64,000 bases of DNA from Verrucomicrobiota bacterium (GTDB lineage Bacteria; Verrucomicrobiota; Verrucomicrobiia; Limisphaerales; UBA1319), in NCBI GenBank assembly GCA_022711435.1, contig JAKLFB010000016.1, forward strand, positions 62,001-126,000, given 5' to 3'. Shown piece by piece: positions 1 to 9,614 of the stretch (its first letter is position 1; each line of letters opens with the position of its first letter). A model generated the notes under the pieces. It saw only the letters and a list, made by a program, of their open reading frames with translations, was not told the DNA's origin and did no database searches. Made by a program: the position numbers and the translations under genes.

Positions 1-2
1 GT

Positions 3-674
3 TTTGCCAGGCTGATCCACCGGGAGGATGGGAAGATAACGGTGTATGCCTATCCTGATGGAGGGCTGTCTCTAGGCATTAACCACCAACACAGCCACAC
101 GCAGCCCTTGTATACGGAGATCAACCAGTGGGTGTTCTTCGCCATAGGCTATGACGGCACCCGATCGGCGGACAACCTGGTGTTCTACAAAGGGAGTCGG
201 ACGTCGCCTGTCGCCGCAGTTTCGACCAACACCATGGCGGCTGGAGTGCTGGAGTCGTTTTATAGCGTGCTGTCGATCGGCAACAGTCTCTCCTTCAGCC
301 GGCCGACCCAGCCCATGGACGGCTGGCTGGACAACCTGCGGATGCATGGCGGGAACGGTTCGTCGGGGCTGGCGACGCTGGCCGAGCTCGATGCATTGCG
401 GCAGGCGGATGTGGCGGGCGATGCCCCGCCGATCCGGATGCGGACTGGCCTCGAGGCCCGGCTCAGCTCAGCTCCGGGGCAGCCAAATCAACTGACGTTG
501 CAATGGTGGTCGGTGGCCGGCTATCGCTACCAGATCGAGCACTGCGCCAATCTGACTGGCTGGCAGGGCATGCCGGGCGCGGTCCTGGACGGCAACGGGG
601 AGCGATTGAGCTACCAGTTCCATCCGCCAGCGGCGCCCGCGTTTTATCGTCTCAGGATCACGCCGGCGCCCTGA
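3..674 (+). CDS. LamG/concanavalin-like exported protein, C-terminal part (5' partial)
   Basis: The reading frame is open from the first bases of the window, so the gene begins upstream and only its last 223 residues are seen. Roughly residues 1-125 read as a LamG-type jelly roll (PLYTEINQWVFFAIGYDG, then MDGWLDNLRM, a common end of such domains). The last 75 residues (YRYQIEHCANLTGW ... FYRLRITPAP) match the short beta-rich module that often closes large secreted proteins in Verrucomicrobiota. Role in binding polysaccharide or at the cell surface is inferred. It converges with the minus-strand operon, only 5 bases away. The GTG at 42 is probably internal. Confidence 0.75.
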   Translation, partial: FARLIHREDGKITVYAYPDGGLSLGINHQHSHTQPLYTEINQWVFFAIGYDGTRSADNLVFYKGSRTSPVAAVSTNTMAAGVLESFYSVLSIGNSLSFSRPTQPMDGWLDNLRMHGGNGSSGLATLAELDALRQADVAGDAPPIRMRTGLEARLSSAPGQPNQLTLQWWSVAGYRYQIEHCANLTGWQGMPGAVLDGNGERLSYQFHPPAAPAFYRLRITPAP

Positions 675-679
675 GGCGG

Positions 680-1438
680 CTACCGCTTGCGGGCGACGAC
701 GAACGCGTTGAACATGAAGTAGCGCAGCGGCGTGGCGTTCAGGACCAGGTCCACGACACGGTTCACGTAGCGGTCCGTGCATGCCAATTGTTCGATGCGG
801 CAGCCGGCGCGTTCGAGCTGGAATGCGATCTCGAGGGGGTTGGTGGCGACGATGGCGTCGTCGTCGGGAGTGAACGGCTCCTTGACGATCGGGGGCATCC
901 GGTCGAACCGGACCTCGGCGGGACAGGAGCGTATCTGGCGGCGTTTCTCGAGCAGGCGCCGGGCATTTTCCCACTTGTGGCGCAACCCGCGCATGCGCGG
1001 GTGGTAATCGCGGAAGCCAAGGACCCGATAGAAGTTGGGGCTGGAGACGACAATGCGGCCGCCGGCCTCGGCGACGCGGGCCAGCTCGGCGATGAACTCC
1101 TCGGGCGCCTCGACGTGCTCGAGCACGTTGAGGGCGCCGACGCTGGCGAAATGGCGGTCGGGGAACGGGAGATGGCATCCGTCGTAAAGGACGCAGCGCG
1201 GGCTGACTGTCCGGGCGCGCTGGAGGTTGGCTTCGGAGACCTCGACGCCGTGGGCTTCGAACCCGCCGGCATCGAGCCGGGAGACGACCTGGCCGACGCC
1301 GCATCCGACATCGAGGGCGCGAGCGCCGGGCCGCGAGGGGCGGAGCGTGTCGGCGTACTTGGCGTAGAAGCCGGCGTCCCATTGCGCGAGAAATTGGGCG
1401 TATTCCTCGTTATGGCGATAGGTATCCTGGTGGCTCAT
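680..1438 (-). CDS. class I SAM-dependent methyltransferase
   Basis: Predicted 252-residue soluble methyltransferase. Residues 42-50 (LDVGCGVGQ) form the SAM-binding glycine motif I. The acidic end of beta-2 (HGVEVSE) and the motif LNVLEHVEAPEEF follow in the usual Methyltransf_11 order. The start at 1438 overlaps the upstream gene by four bases (ATGA), so it is likely translationally coupled. It is the last gene of the polysaccharide operon and probably methylates a sugar or glycan intermediate; the substrate is not visible in sequence. Confidence 0.8.
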   Translation of the reverse strand: MSHQDTYRHNEEYAQFLAQWDAGFYAKYADTLRPSRPGARALDVGCGVGQVVSRLDAGGFEAHGVEVSEANLQRARTVSPRCVLYDGCHLPFPDRHFASVGALNVLEHVEAPEEFIAELARVAEAGGRIVVSSPNFYRVLGFRDYHPRMRGLRHKWENARRLLEKRRQIRSCPAEVRFDRMPPIVKEPFTPDDDAIVATNPLEIAFQLERAGCRIEQLACTDRYVNRVVDLVLNATPLRYFMFNAFVVARKR

Positions 1439-4071
1439 GGGAGATGGGGTGGCGGCGGCGGGCCGGCGGCCGGCATCGAGGGGCGGCGGGCCAGGAGGAG
1501 GATCAGGCAGGCGAGCGCGGCGGCCCAGGCCGTCAGACTGACGATCAACGGCGTCATGGGCGGCTCGAAACGCCATTCGACGCGGTGCGTGCCGGCCGGG
1601 ACCTCGACGCCCCGCATGATGAAATTGCAGCGCAGCAAGGGGGCGGGCCGGTCGTCGACGAGGACCTTCCAATTGGGATCGTGCTTGTCGTTGAGGAGGA
1701 GGATGGCGGGGGTGGTCGAGGCGGTCTCCATCCGGATCTTCATGGACGAGTAGGACGTGGTGGCGACGCGGTTGGTGGCAGGCGGGCCGTTCTCGGCGGG
1801 GGCGGTCGGCGGGGCGATGTTGTCGGCGACGAGGACCGATCGGTGGGGATCGAAAGCCGGGTCGGCCAACTGGCGCAGAGTGGCATCGTCGTTGGTGGAC
1901 ACCTGCCAATGCGAGTAGAGGGCGGCGCGGGGGAGAGCGCCGGTGAACTCGACGAGGGCGCATTGGCCTTCGGGCCGGACGGCGGTGGTGAGGTCTTCGA
2001 GCCGGGTGGCGCTGGCGTGGCGGGCGGCGATGTCGTAGGGGGTGTGGAGGCGGAAACGCTGGCGATCGGCATCGAACTGCTGGTTGATGCCCGGGATGAA
2101 ATCGCCGCCGGGAGCGACGAGGAAGCGGGTGTTCGAGAGCTCCCAGAGGCGGATGGTCGAGGCGAGGTTGGTGCGGGAGAAGGCGCCGCGGTAGGCGCGG
2201 TTATCGGCCGACTCGCGTGGCTCCTGGACGACGTCCAGCGAGTGGATCCGGTAGAACGGGAAGAGCTGCTGGAGCCACTCGATCGAGTACCACTGCTGCA
2301 TGAGAGTGAACGATTCGCCGCCGGGGTAGGCCCAGAGGGTCACGCGCCGCTCCCACGGTTTGTCGCGGAGGATATCGACCACGGGATTCGAGGCGTATTT
2401 CTCCTGATAATTGTAGTAGGTGATCCAGGGGAGGTTGGCCCGGCCAAGGTCGATGACCAGAAGCGATCCGGCGGCGATGGCGGCCCAGCGGGCGCGATGG
2501 CCGGAGAGCAGGCCGCCGGCGATGGCCACCAGGAGGGCCAGGGACAGGGCCAGCAGGCCGGCCGCCAGGCCCGCCTCATAGACGCTGAACTGGTGGATCG
2601 CAGCGGCCTGGGCCGGATCGATCCCGTTGGCGGTCAGATAGCGAATCATCTCCTTGGGCGAGGACGAATAGATGAGCCAGCCGAGGAGGCTGAAGGCGAG
2701 CGCGGCGGCGCCGCCCATGAACCACCGGCGGTCGAACGCGGCGGCGCTGGCCCACCATCGGCGAAGCTGCTCCTTGAGAGGGGCGGGGCTGGTTTGCGGA
2801 CGCTCGACGAACCGCCGCCAGAGGTCCTGCAGACCGTAGCCGAACAAGACCAGCACGCAGAGGTGGAACGGGTGCATGAACTTGATGGGATTCCGGATCG
2901 TGGAGAAATAGGGGAGCGCATAGACGATCCTATAGAATGGCGCGTGCCGTCCATAGGCGAGGACGAGCGAGACGATGGCCAGGATGCTCCAGAAGAGGAT
3001 GAGGCGCCGCTCGCGTTCGGGGTAGGGGCTGCGCGGGCCGCGGAGCGCCTGGGCGGCCGCCCATATGGCGGCGAGCACGACAAAGATCCCGGCGTACTCG
3101 CCCGAACCGGAATGGCGCGGGAACCCCTGGCGGTGTTCTTCCCAGCCGGGATGGCGGCCGACGGTGCCCCAGTAATTGCCGCCGTCGGGCGTGTCCATGC
3201 GATAGCCGAACAGACCGGGGACAATGACGCGGAGGGTTTCGAGTTTGGGCAGGCTCCACTGGGTGGCCCAGTCCCAGGATCCGGAGGCATCTTCCTTCTG
3301 AGGATCGATGCCGACCACGCCTTTGACCTGGGTTTGGACCAGGGTCGAGAGGGCCTGGGCGGAGATCCATGCGGCGCACACGGCGACGAGAGCGACGGAG
3401 GCGGCGCCGCGGAGGATGCCCTTGGGCCAGGGATCGGCGGCGGCGGCGTGAAAGAGGCCGTAAGCCGCGATGTAGAGGCTGAAGATGGCGGCGACGTCGT
3501 AGCCTTCCATGAGGGCCAGGCCGAGGGAGAAACCTGCCAGGGGGATGGCGATCCAGCGGTGGCGCCGGGCGGGGCCGCTGAGGGCCGCGATCGCCAGCGC
3601 CACGCATCCCAGTGTCAAGGCGCGCGTCGGCAGCCCCCAACATGCATTCGAGAAGACGTTCATGTTGAGGCTGGCCGCCAGGGCGCCCAGGGCGCTGACG
3701 GCGGGATTGAAACCGAGGCGGCGGAACAGAACCCAGATGCAAAGCCCGAGAATGAAGAGAGACACAGGGGCGTAGATCTTGGAAAAGAGCACCGGCTCAT
3801 GCCCGGTGAGGAGATAGATCGCCTGGGTGAGATTGGGGAGGGCTTCGGGCTGGCGGGATCCGATCCAGTTGAGGTCCATCCAAAGGCCGCGGAAGGAGCC
3901 GAAGGCGTGATCGGCCTGCGCTTGGATGGCGCCCAGCGGGCCGTCGTTCGAGAAGAGGGTTTCTCCGGGCACGAACGATCGGTGGAACAGGGCGATCAGG
4001 ACAAGGGCGAGGATGGCGGCGGCGATTCCGAAGCCGGCGCGGCGGCGGGTCGAGAGGGTGGTGGGATTCAT
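1435..4071 (-). CDS. YfhO-like polytopic membrane protein
   Basis: An 878-residue integral membrane protein. After a short basic N-terminus (residues 1-12) come many hydrophobic segments, a first one near 13-30 and dense clusters in the first two thirds, then a soluble C-terminal region and a last membrane helix near 845-865. The C-terminal phrases DPNWKVLVDD and GVEVPAGTHRVEWRFEPP are typical of YfhO-family proteins, which are linked to glycosylation of cell-surface polymers. It shares four-base ATGA overlaps with both operon neighbours. A role in membrane glycosylation or glycan presentation is inferred. The ATG at 4071 was chosen because it gives the coupled overlap and a clean first helix. 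Confidence 0.75.
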   Translation of the reverse strand: MNPTTLSTRRRAGFGIAAAILALVLIALFHRSFVPGETLFSNDGPLGAIQAQADHAFGSFRGLWMDLNWIGSRQPEALPNLTQAIYLLTGHEPVLFSKIYAPVSLFILGLCIWVLFRRLGFNPAVSALGALAASLNMNVFSNACWGLPTRALTLGCVALAIAALSGPARRHRWIAIPLAGFSLGLALMEGYDVAAIFSLYIAAYGLFHAAAADPWPKGILRGAASVALVAVCAAWISAQALSTLVQTQVKGVVGIDPQKEDASGSWDWATQWSLPKLETLRVIVPGLFGYRMDTPDGGNYWGTVGRHPGWEEHRQGFPRHSGSGEYAGIFVVLAAIWAAAQALRGPRSPYPERERRLILFWSILAIVSLVLAYGRHAPFYRIVYALPYFSTIRNPIKFMHPFHLCVLVLFGYGLQDLWRRFVERPQTSPAPLKEQLRRWWASAAAFDRRWFMGGAAALAFSLLGWLIYSSSPKEMIRYLTANGIDPAQAAAIHQFSVYEAGLAAGLLALSLALLVAIAGGLLSGHRARWAAIAAGSLLVIDLGRANLPWITYYNYQEKYASNPVVDILRDKPWERRVTLWAYPGGESFTLMQQWYSIEWLQQLFPFYRIHSLDVVQEPRESADNRAYRGAFSRTNLASTIRLWELSNTRFLVAPGGDFIPGINQQFDADRQRFRLHTPYDIAARHASATRLEDLTTAVRPEGQCALVEFTGALPRAALYSHWQVSTNDDATLRQLADPAFDPHRSVLVADNIAPPTAPAENGPPATNRVATTSYSSMKIRMETASTTPAILLLNDKHDPNWKVLVDDRPAPLLRCNFIMRGVEVPAGTHRVEWRFEPPMTPLIVSLTAWAAALACLILLLARRPSMPAAGPPPPPHLP

Positions 4072-5051
4072 GGTGCGTGGCGGGTTGGGATCAGGTCGTA
4101 GATCTCGGGCGGGCGGCCGAGGGCGGCGCACCCGGCGTCGCGCAGGTGGACAGCCAGGCGGGCCAGCCGCCAGCAGGGGCGCCCGGCGATAGCGCGGGCG
4201 GCCGCGGCGATCGCCCGGGCGAACTCGGGGTCCGAGGCGCGCACGAGCTTGATCTTCACGAACGAGCGCGCGGCGAAGAGGCAGACGAGATGGCGGCGGC
4301 GGAGCCAGCGGATCGCGCGAGATTCCTTCCAGAGATCGAGCACGAGGTTCATGGTTTTCCACTCGTCGAGGACCCAGGTCTGCAATTGCTGGCGGTGATG
4401 GGTCGAAGCGGAGAAAGGGTGGTGCCGGTTTTGGGCGAGGTATTCGGGGATCTCGACGATATGGCCGCAACGGGCGGCGAACTCGGCGAAGAAGAGATTG
4501 TCGGCCAGCTGGGGGAGATCGGGGCGGAACCGGCAGGGGACAGGCTGGCGGCCGGTCTTCATGATGACGGCGGGGCAGCAGATGGTCTGGAGCCTGGCCT
4601 GGCGGGCGAGGAACTGGCGGAGGGGGATGCGCCGGGGTGGCCGCAGGCGGGGGTGGCGGGGGCGGAAGGGCTGGCCCTGCTCGTTGGTTCGCTCGATGAG
4701 GCTGTAGCCCACGGCCGGGTGAGGGATCGGTTCCAGGGCGTCGAGGATCCGGCGGAAGAAGTCGGGCTTGACGCCGTCATCGACGGGCAGGATGTGCAGG
4801 TAATCGGTCTCGGGGGCGAAGGCCACGCCCTCGTTCAGATTGTTCATGAGGCCGATATTGGCCGGGTGACGGCGGTATTCGCAGGGCAGGCCGCGAAACT
4901 GGCGGGCAATCTCCGGGGTGCGATCGGTCGAGCAATTATCGAGGACGACGATTCGGTCGGGCGGTCTCGATTGGCGGGCGAGGGCATCGAGCGTGCCGGG
5001 CAGGAAGCGCTCGCCGTTGAAGACGGGCAGAATGGTGGTCAGGACGGGCAT
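4068..5051 (-). CDS. glycosyltransferase family 2
   Basis: A 327-residue GT-A fold enzyme. It starts with TTILPVFNGERFL, has the nucleotide-binding DNCSTDRTPEI segment near residue 40, and an acidic LPVDDG metal-binding motif near residue 90, all in the order expected for GT2. No membrane helix is evident. It would transfer an activated sugar onto the growing surface glycan. Its stop overlaps the YfhO-like gene by ATGA, and six bases separate it from the upstream CmcI-like gene. Confidence 0.88.
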   Translation of the reverse strand: MPVLTTILPVFNGERFLPGTLDALARQSRPPDRIVVLDNCSTDRTPEIARQFRGLPCEYRRHPANIGLMNNLNEGVAFAPETDYLHILPVDDGVKPDFFRRILDALEPIPHPAVGYSLIERTNEQGQPFRPRHPRLRPPRRIPLRQFLARQARLQTICCPAVIMKTGRQPVPCRFRPDLPQLADNLFFAEFAARCGHIVEIPEYLAQNRHHPFSASTHHRQQLQTWVLDEWKTMNLVLDLWKESRAIRWLRRRHLVCLFAARSFVKIKLVRASDPEFARAIAAAARAIAGRPCWRLARLAVHLRDAGCAALGRPPEIYDLIPTRHAP

Positions 5052-5057
5052 GCCGGG

Positions 5058-5828
5058 TCAATCGCGGATGCGTTTGACAAAGGCCGACGGCCAGTAGGTG
5101 ACATGGCTGGCGAGCTTGCTCTCGTTGAAGGCGCGGGGGGGCTCGTCGATGGCGAACTGGGGGTGGCGCTGGACGAATTGGCGGGCCGCTTCGGCGGGAT
5201 TGTTCCAGGTCCAGTCCGGCTTGGCGGCCGGGAGATCGGCGAGGTCGTGCATGATGCCATCGGCGGCGACAAGGTATGAGCCGGGGGGCACCAGGTCGTG
5301 GTAGGCCTCGAGCTCGGCCAGGACATGGTCCCGCGTGTGGCAGGAATCCAGGAGCACGATCACCTTCTCGCCGGGCCGGATGAGCGACTTGACGCGGCCG
5401 ACGATCTCGGGATCGATCGAGCTGCCTTCGATCATGGTCAGGAGCGGCCGGAGGGGGTGCTGCTCGAGGGCGCGCCGGTTATGGGGGCGGATCTCAATGT
5501 CGACGCCGATCACGCGGCCAGTTCCCATGAGACGGCAGAGGCTGGCCGAGAGAAGGAGGGACCCGCCGTGGGCGATCCCGGTCTCGAGGATCACGTCAGG
5601 CTGAAGCCGGCAGATGATCTCCTGGATGCGGAGGATGTCTTCGGGCATCTGGATGATGGGCCGGCCGAGCCAGGTGAACTGATAAGAGTACTTGAGGTCC
5701 CAGCCGACCTTGAGCCAGAAGCGCGAGAGGACGTCGAAGGCGTCGGGGCTGTAAAGCGGCAGATCCTGCCGCTGGGCGTCCTGTTCGAGGACCAGGGTTT
5801 TCCGGGTGGTGTCGATCGTGATCTTCAT
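5058..5828 (-). CDS. CmcI/rhamnosyl O-methyltransferase family protein
   Basis: A 256-residue protein of the cephalosporin hydroxylase / rhamnosyl O-methyltransferase family (Rossmann, SAM-type). ILETGIAHGGSLLL near residue 90 is the glycine-rich cofactor motif, GVDIEIRPHN follows, and VLLDSCHTRDHVLAEL carries the conserved Asp and His near residue 160. In a polysaccharide operon the O-methyltransferase reading fits better than a cephalosporin function; the acceptor sugar is unknown. The start at 5828 overlaps the upstream reductase gene by ATGA. Confidence 0.82.
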   Translation of the reverse strand: MKITIDTTRKTLVLEQDAQRQDLPLYSPDAFDVLSRFWLKVGWDLKYSYQFTWLGRPIIQMPEDILRIQEIICRLQPDVILETGIAHGGSLLLSASLCRLMGTGRVIGVDIEIRPHNRRALEQHPLRPLLTMIEGSSIDPEIVGRVKSLIRPGEKVIVLLDSCHTRDHVLAELEAYHDLVPPGSYLVAADGIMHDLADLPAAKPDWTWNNPAEAARQFVQRHPQFAIDEPPRAFNESKLASHVTYWPSAFVKRIRD

Positions 5829-6736
5829 AGGGTTATGGATCGAGAACGTTGGACATGGGCGACCAATTGGGCGATGCCTTCGCCAAGGCCGACTTGCGGC
5901 TCCCACCCCAGTCCGCGGATGCGCGCGGCAGCGGCGATGACATCTCCGGCCGGATCGCGATGTCCGGAGAGGCAATGGATGAGGCCGGTTTTTCCGAGGC
6001 AGGCGGCGATTTGTTCCGCGAACTGGCGGACGGTGACGCCTTGGCCGGTGCCGAGGTTGATGGCGCCGGCGAACCGGCGTTCGACCACGGTCAGAATAGC
6101 CCGGGCCAAATCGGAGATGTAGATGTAATCCTTGGCGGCGTCCGGCGTTCGGAGGGTGACCGATTGGTTGCGGAGGAGCTGGAGGACGATCTGGCTGCCA
6201 AGGCGCGAGGGGTGCTCTCCGGGACCGTAGGGGTAGAAGATCCGGGCCCAGGCCGCCGGTCGGCCGTGGCGAGCGGCGATCTCCTCGAGGGCAACCCGCA
6301 GGCTGTTTTTGGATCGGGCGTAGCGGCTGGCGGGCTCGATGGGGGTGTGGGCTTCCGAGCGCGGGCCGCTGGTGGAAGCGTATTCGATGCAGGTGCCCAG
6401 GCCGAGCGCCCAGGCGCCGCCATGCCGATAAAACTGCTCGAAAAAGGCGCGGCTCCATTCGAGGAACCGGTCGTTCTCGGGGGATTCCAGATAGACGCCG
6501 GGCGTGGTGATCCAGGCGGCATGGACGCACACCTCGGGGCCGAACTTCGCGATCTCGAGCCACGGCGCTTCAGCCAGGGTGCCCGGAAACAGCCGGAGAC
6601 GGTCCGAAGCGCCCATCGGCCGGAGCAGCTCTTCCCCGGGCGGGATGAGCAGGGCGAACGAATGGCCGGCCGCCAGCGCCCGTTCCAGAAACGCGGATCC
6701 GATGAAGCCAGTCGAGCCTGTGAGGAGGATCTTCAC
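5825..6736 (-). CDS. NAD-dependent epimerase/dehydratase (sugar nucleotide reductase candidate)
   Basis: A 303-residue extended short-chain dehydrogenase. The Rossmann motif TGSTGFIGSAF is at residues 6-16 and a Y-x3-K catalytic pair (YARSK) sits near residue 145. The GTG at 6736 is preferred over an ATG 24 bases upstream because it gives a GTGA overlap with the preceding epimerase gene and starts directly at VKILLTG. From its neighbours it most likely performs the final 4-keto reduction of the C-methylated CDP-sugar, but it could act as an epimerase. Confidence 0.82.
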   Translation of the reverse strand: MKILLTGSTGFIGSAFLERALAAGHSFALLIPPGEELLRPMGASDRLRLFPGTLAEAPWLEIAKFGPEVCVHAAWITTPGVYLESPENDRFLEWSRAFFEQFYRHGGAWALGLGTCIEYASTSGPRSEAHTPIEPASRYARSKNSLRVALEEIAARHGRPAAWARIFYPYGPGEHPSRLGSQIVLQLLRNQSVTLRTPDAAKDYIYISDLARAILTVVERRFAGAINLGTGQGVTVRQFAEQIAACLGKTGLIHCLSGHRDPAGDVIAAAARIRGLGWEPQVGLGEGIAQLVAHVQRSRSITL

Positions 6737-7269
6737 GCCAGTTCGGACAGGAGAGGCCATTGGCGATCGCGTTCGGACAGGAACGGGCCGGGGATCGGCC
6801 AGGGGATCTGGAGGGCGGGATCGTTCCATCGGACGCCGCGGGCGGATTCGGGATGGTAGAACTCGGACATGAGGTATTGGACCTCGCAGGAATCGGTCAG
6901 GCACTGGAATCCATGGGCGAGACCGGCGGGGACATAGAGCTGGCAGAGGCTGGCGGCGCTCAGCTCGAAGGCCTCCCAGCGGCCGAACGCGGGCGAATCC
7001 GGCCGCAAATCGACCAGGACGTCGTAAATCGCGCCGGAGGAGCAGCGGATGAGCTTGGTTTCCGGGTAGGGATCAGCCTGGAAATGAAGGCCGCGGATGA
7101 ATCCGCGCTGGCGGGTCAGCGTCACGTTGGCTTGCGGCCAGCGGGTGTTGAGGCCGCGCACGGCGAACTCCTGTTCGCAGTAGGTTCGGGCCAGGAAGCC
7201 GCGCTCATCGGATCGGGGCTCGAGCTCGATTCGCCAGAGGCCGGGGAGAGTGGCGGGGTGGAACTTCAT
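6733..7269 (-). CDS. RmlC-type sugar nucleotide 3,5-epimerase
   Basis: A 178-residue cupin-fold epimerase of the dTDP-4-dehydrorhamnose 3,5-epimerase family. It has the DERGFLARTYCEQEF and RGLHFQ motifs, the latter carrying the catalytic His of the family, and PAGLAHGFQCL near the C-terminus. Length matches the family. Because no dTDP-glucose genes (rmlA, rmlB) are present and the operon carries CDP-glucose genes, it more likely epimerises a CDP-4-keto-6-deoxy sugar. That substrate switch is an inference. Confidence 0.88.
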   Translation of the reverse strand: MKFHPATLPGLWRIELEPRSDERGFLARTYCEQEFAVRGLNTRWPQANVTLTRQRGFIRGLHFQADPYPETKLIRCSSGAIYDVLVDLRPDSPAFGRWEAFELSAASLCQLYVPAGLAHGFQCLTDSCEVQYLMSEFYHPESARGVRWNDPALQIPWPIPGPFLSERDRQWPLLSELA

Positions 7270-7275
7270 GGGCGG

Positions 7276-8508
7276 CTACACCACCTGGACGGAGGGGATG
7301 GGGATGATGAACCGGCCGCCGCGCCGGCGGTATTCGGATTGCTGGGCGAGGATTTCCTCCGCGAAATTCCAAGTGAGGAGCAGCATGTAATCGGGCTGGC
7401 GCTCGAGGATGCGATCGGGAGGGACGATGGGGATGTGCATGCCGGGCGAGAGGCGGCCCTGTTTATGAGGGCTGCGATCGGCGATGAACTCGATGGTATC
7501 GGCGCCGAGGCCGAAGAAATTGAGCATGGTGCTGCCTTTGGCGGAGGCGCCGTAGGCGGCGATGGATCGGCCCTCACGCCGGAGCCGGGCCAGGAGGTCG
7601 CGCAGGGATTGCCGGATGGCTTCCACTTGGCGCCCAAATCCCGCGTAAAAACCGAGGCGGTCCACACCTTTGGAGTGCTCGATCGCCCGAAGGGCGGCGA
7701 CGGTCTCATCGGCCGCATGCCCGCCCGCCGGGCTGGCGAACAGCCGGAGAGAGCCCCCGTGGATGGGGATGCGCTCGATGCGGACGATGGCCAGCCCGTG
7801 GCGCGCGAAAACCGGCTCGAGGGCGGTCAGCGAGAAATAGAAGACATGCTCGTGGTAGATCGTGTCGAACTCGTTGTGCTCGAGCAGATCGACCGCGTAG
7901 GGGAACTCGAGGATGGCGCGGCCGCGTGGCTGGAGGACGGCAGCGAGACCGGCGACGAAATCGTTGATGTCAGGGACGTGAGCGAAGACGTTGTTGCCGA
8001 GGACCAGATCGGCGCGCTGGCCGTCGGCAGCCAGCCGGCGGGCAAGGCGGGAATCGAAGAACTCGGCGAGAGTCGGGATGCCGCGGGTGCGGGCGGCAGC
8101 GGCGATATTGGCCGCAGGCTCGATTCCGAGGCAGGGCACGCCGACCTGGAGAAAGTGGGTCAGGAGGTAGCCGTCGTTGCTGGCGATCTCGATGACGCGA
8201 CTGGAAGGGCCCAGGGAGAACTCGCGCGTGTAGCGCACAGCGGCATCCCGGGCATGGCGCATCATGGTGTCGGAATTCGAGGTGAAGTAGAGATAGTCGG
8301 AAAAGAGTGTTTCGGGGGGGATGACATCGCTGATCTGGCAGAGCCAGCAGGATTGGCAGACCAGGAGTCGCAGGGGGAATCGGGGCTCGGGCTGGTCGAG
8401 GTCCGACGGGGCCGGGAGGCGATTGGCGAGCGGCTGGCTGCCGAGGTCGAGCACGAGCGTGCTGCGGTCGGATCCGCAGGACCGGCATCGAAAGGCGGGC
8501 AGGATCAT
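7276..8508 (-). CDS. sugar-nucleotide C-methyltransferase (NovU/TylC3 type)
   Basis: A 410-residue three-part enzyme. The N-terminus has two Cys pairs (CRSC near residue 8 and CQSC near 52) forming the zinc-binding domain. The middle has the SAM motif IEIASNDGYLL with ASNDG, and the C-terminus has AYGASAKGSTMLNFFG and SPHKQGRLSPGMHIPI, all as in C-3 methyltransferases acting on 4-keto sugars. It should add a methyl group to carbon 3, giving a branched sugar. The stop is six bases from the epimerase gene and the start overlaps rfbG by four bases. Confidence 0.88.
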   Translation of the reverse strand: MILPAFRCRSCGSDRSTLVLDLGSQPLANRLPAPSDLDQPEPRFPLRLLVCQSCWLCQISDVIPPETLFSDYLYFTSNSDTMMRHARDAAVRYTREFSLGPSSRVIEIASNDGYLLTHFLQVGVPCLGIEPAANIAAAARTRGIPTLAEFFDSRLARRLAADGQRADLVLGNNVFAHVPDINDFVAGLAAVLQPRGRAILEFPYAVDLLEHNEFDTIYHEHVFYFSLTALEPVFARHGLAIVRIERIPIHGGSLRLFASPAGGHAADETVAALRAIEHSKGVDRLGFYAGFGRQVEAIRQSLRDLLARLRREGRSIAAYGASAKGSTMLNFFGLGADTIEFIADRSPHKQGRLSPGMHIPIVPPDRILERQPDYMLLLTWNFAEEILAQQSEYRRRGGRFIIPIPSVQVV

Positions 8509-9614
8509 GGGACAGTGGATCGGGTCCAGGCAGCGTTCTGGGCGGCGGCGGCCTGGGTGAACTGGGCGATCTGCTGGCGGGAAAGGCTGAGCAGGTCCGG
8601 GCGGCGCTCGGCGTGCCGGGCGCGGTACCAGACGGCGGTTTGGCAGACCGTCTCATCGAAGGTCCAGGTGGGCAGCCAGCGGAGCCGGATGACGGCCTTG
8701 TCGATGGCGATGTTGAGACGGATGGCTTCGTGGGGGGCCCGGGGATCCGAGGCGTCCCGCCATTGGCCCGGCCAGTGGCGCAGGAGCGCCTCGACCAGCT
8801 CGCGCACGGGGCGATTTGCCCCGGGGCCGGGGCCGAAGTTGAACGGGCTGGCCAAAGGCGAGCCGGAAGGCGCAGATGCCAGGCACGCGCCCAGCCACAG
8901 GTAGCCGCTCAGACAATCCAGGACATGCTGCCAGGGGCGCACCGATTCCGGGCTGCGAACCGCGATGGGATCTTTGCGCATCAGGGCGCGGATGCAGTCG
9001 GGGACGATGCGATCCGGGGCGTAATCGCCGCCGCCGATCACGTTGCCGCCGCGCGCCGTCGCGATCCGGACTCGGCTGTCCGAGCCGCTGAAGAAGGAGC
9101 GGCGCCAGGCGTGGGTGAGGATTTCGCAGGCGGCCTTGCTGGCGGAGTAGACGTCGTGGCCGCCCAGCGGATCGTTTTCGCGAAAGCCAATCTCGCGGCC
9201 GATGTTCTCGTAGCATTTATCGCTGGTGACGATCACGACGGGGCCGGCGAAACCGGTAAGGCGGATGGCCTCGAGGAGGTGGGCTGTGCCCATGACATTG
9301 GTCTCGACGGTCTGGCGGGGCTGGCGATAGGAGGCGCGAACGCAAGACTGGGCAGCGAGGTGAAAGACGGCTTCGGGCCGCGCCTTGCGGAGGGCGGCCT
9401 GGAGGAAGCGGGGATCGCGGATATCGCCGAGGATTTCGCGGCTGAATGCGTGGGAGCGGACGATGGAGTAGAGGTTGGGCCGGGTGGGGGCAGGCAGGCC
9501 TGCGCCGCAGACCGTGGCGCCCAACTCCTCGAGCCAGAGGCTGAGCCAGGCGCCCTTGAAGCCGGAGTGGCCCGTCACCAGGACCCGTTTGCCTGCGTAA
9601 TAGCCGTTAAACAT
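8505..9614 (-). CDS. rfbG: CDP-glucose 4,6-dehydratase
   Basis: A 369-residue short-chain dehydrogenase-type dehydratase that turns CDP-glucose into CDP-4-keto-6-deoxyglucose. VLVTGHSGFKGAWLSLWLEE at residues 10-29 is the RfbG version of the NAD-binding motif, with AAQSCVRASYRQP and the catalytic YSASKAACE further on. The ATG at 9614 was chosen because it overlaps the end of rfbF by eight bases and gives the family N-terminus MFNGYYAGKRV. It supplies the keto sugar used by the C-methyltransferase and epimerase downstream. Confidence 0.92.
   Translation of the reverse strand: MFNGYYAGKRVLVTGHSGFKGAWLSLWLEELGATVCGAGLPAPTRPNLYSIVRSHAFSREILGDIRDPRFLQAALRKARPEAVFHLAAQSCVRASYRQPRQTVETNVMGTAHLLEAIRLTGFAGPVVIVTSDKCYENIGREIGFRENDPLGGHDVYSASKAACEILTHAWRRSFFSGSDSRVRIATARGGNVIGGGDYAPDRIVPDCIRALMRKDPIAVRSPESVRPWQHVLDCLSGYLWLGACLASAPSGSPLASPFNFGPGPGANRPVRELVEALLRHWPGQWRDASDPRAPHEAIRLNIAIDKAVIRLRWLPTWTFDETVCQTAVWYRARHAERRPDLLSLSRQQIAQFTQAAAAQNAAWTRSTVP

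Noticed and set aside
1444..4101. Long open frame of over 800 codons on the plus strand opposite the YfhO-like gene.
   Set aside because: It is a GC-rich antisense shadow with biased Gly/Asp/Glu composition and no recognisable motif. Similar shadows lie opposite the MacB permeases (34.3-36.6 kb), purA-uppS (38.2-41.0 kb) and ispG-dxr.
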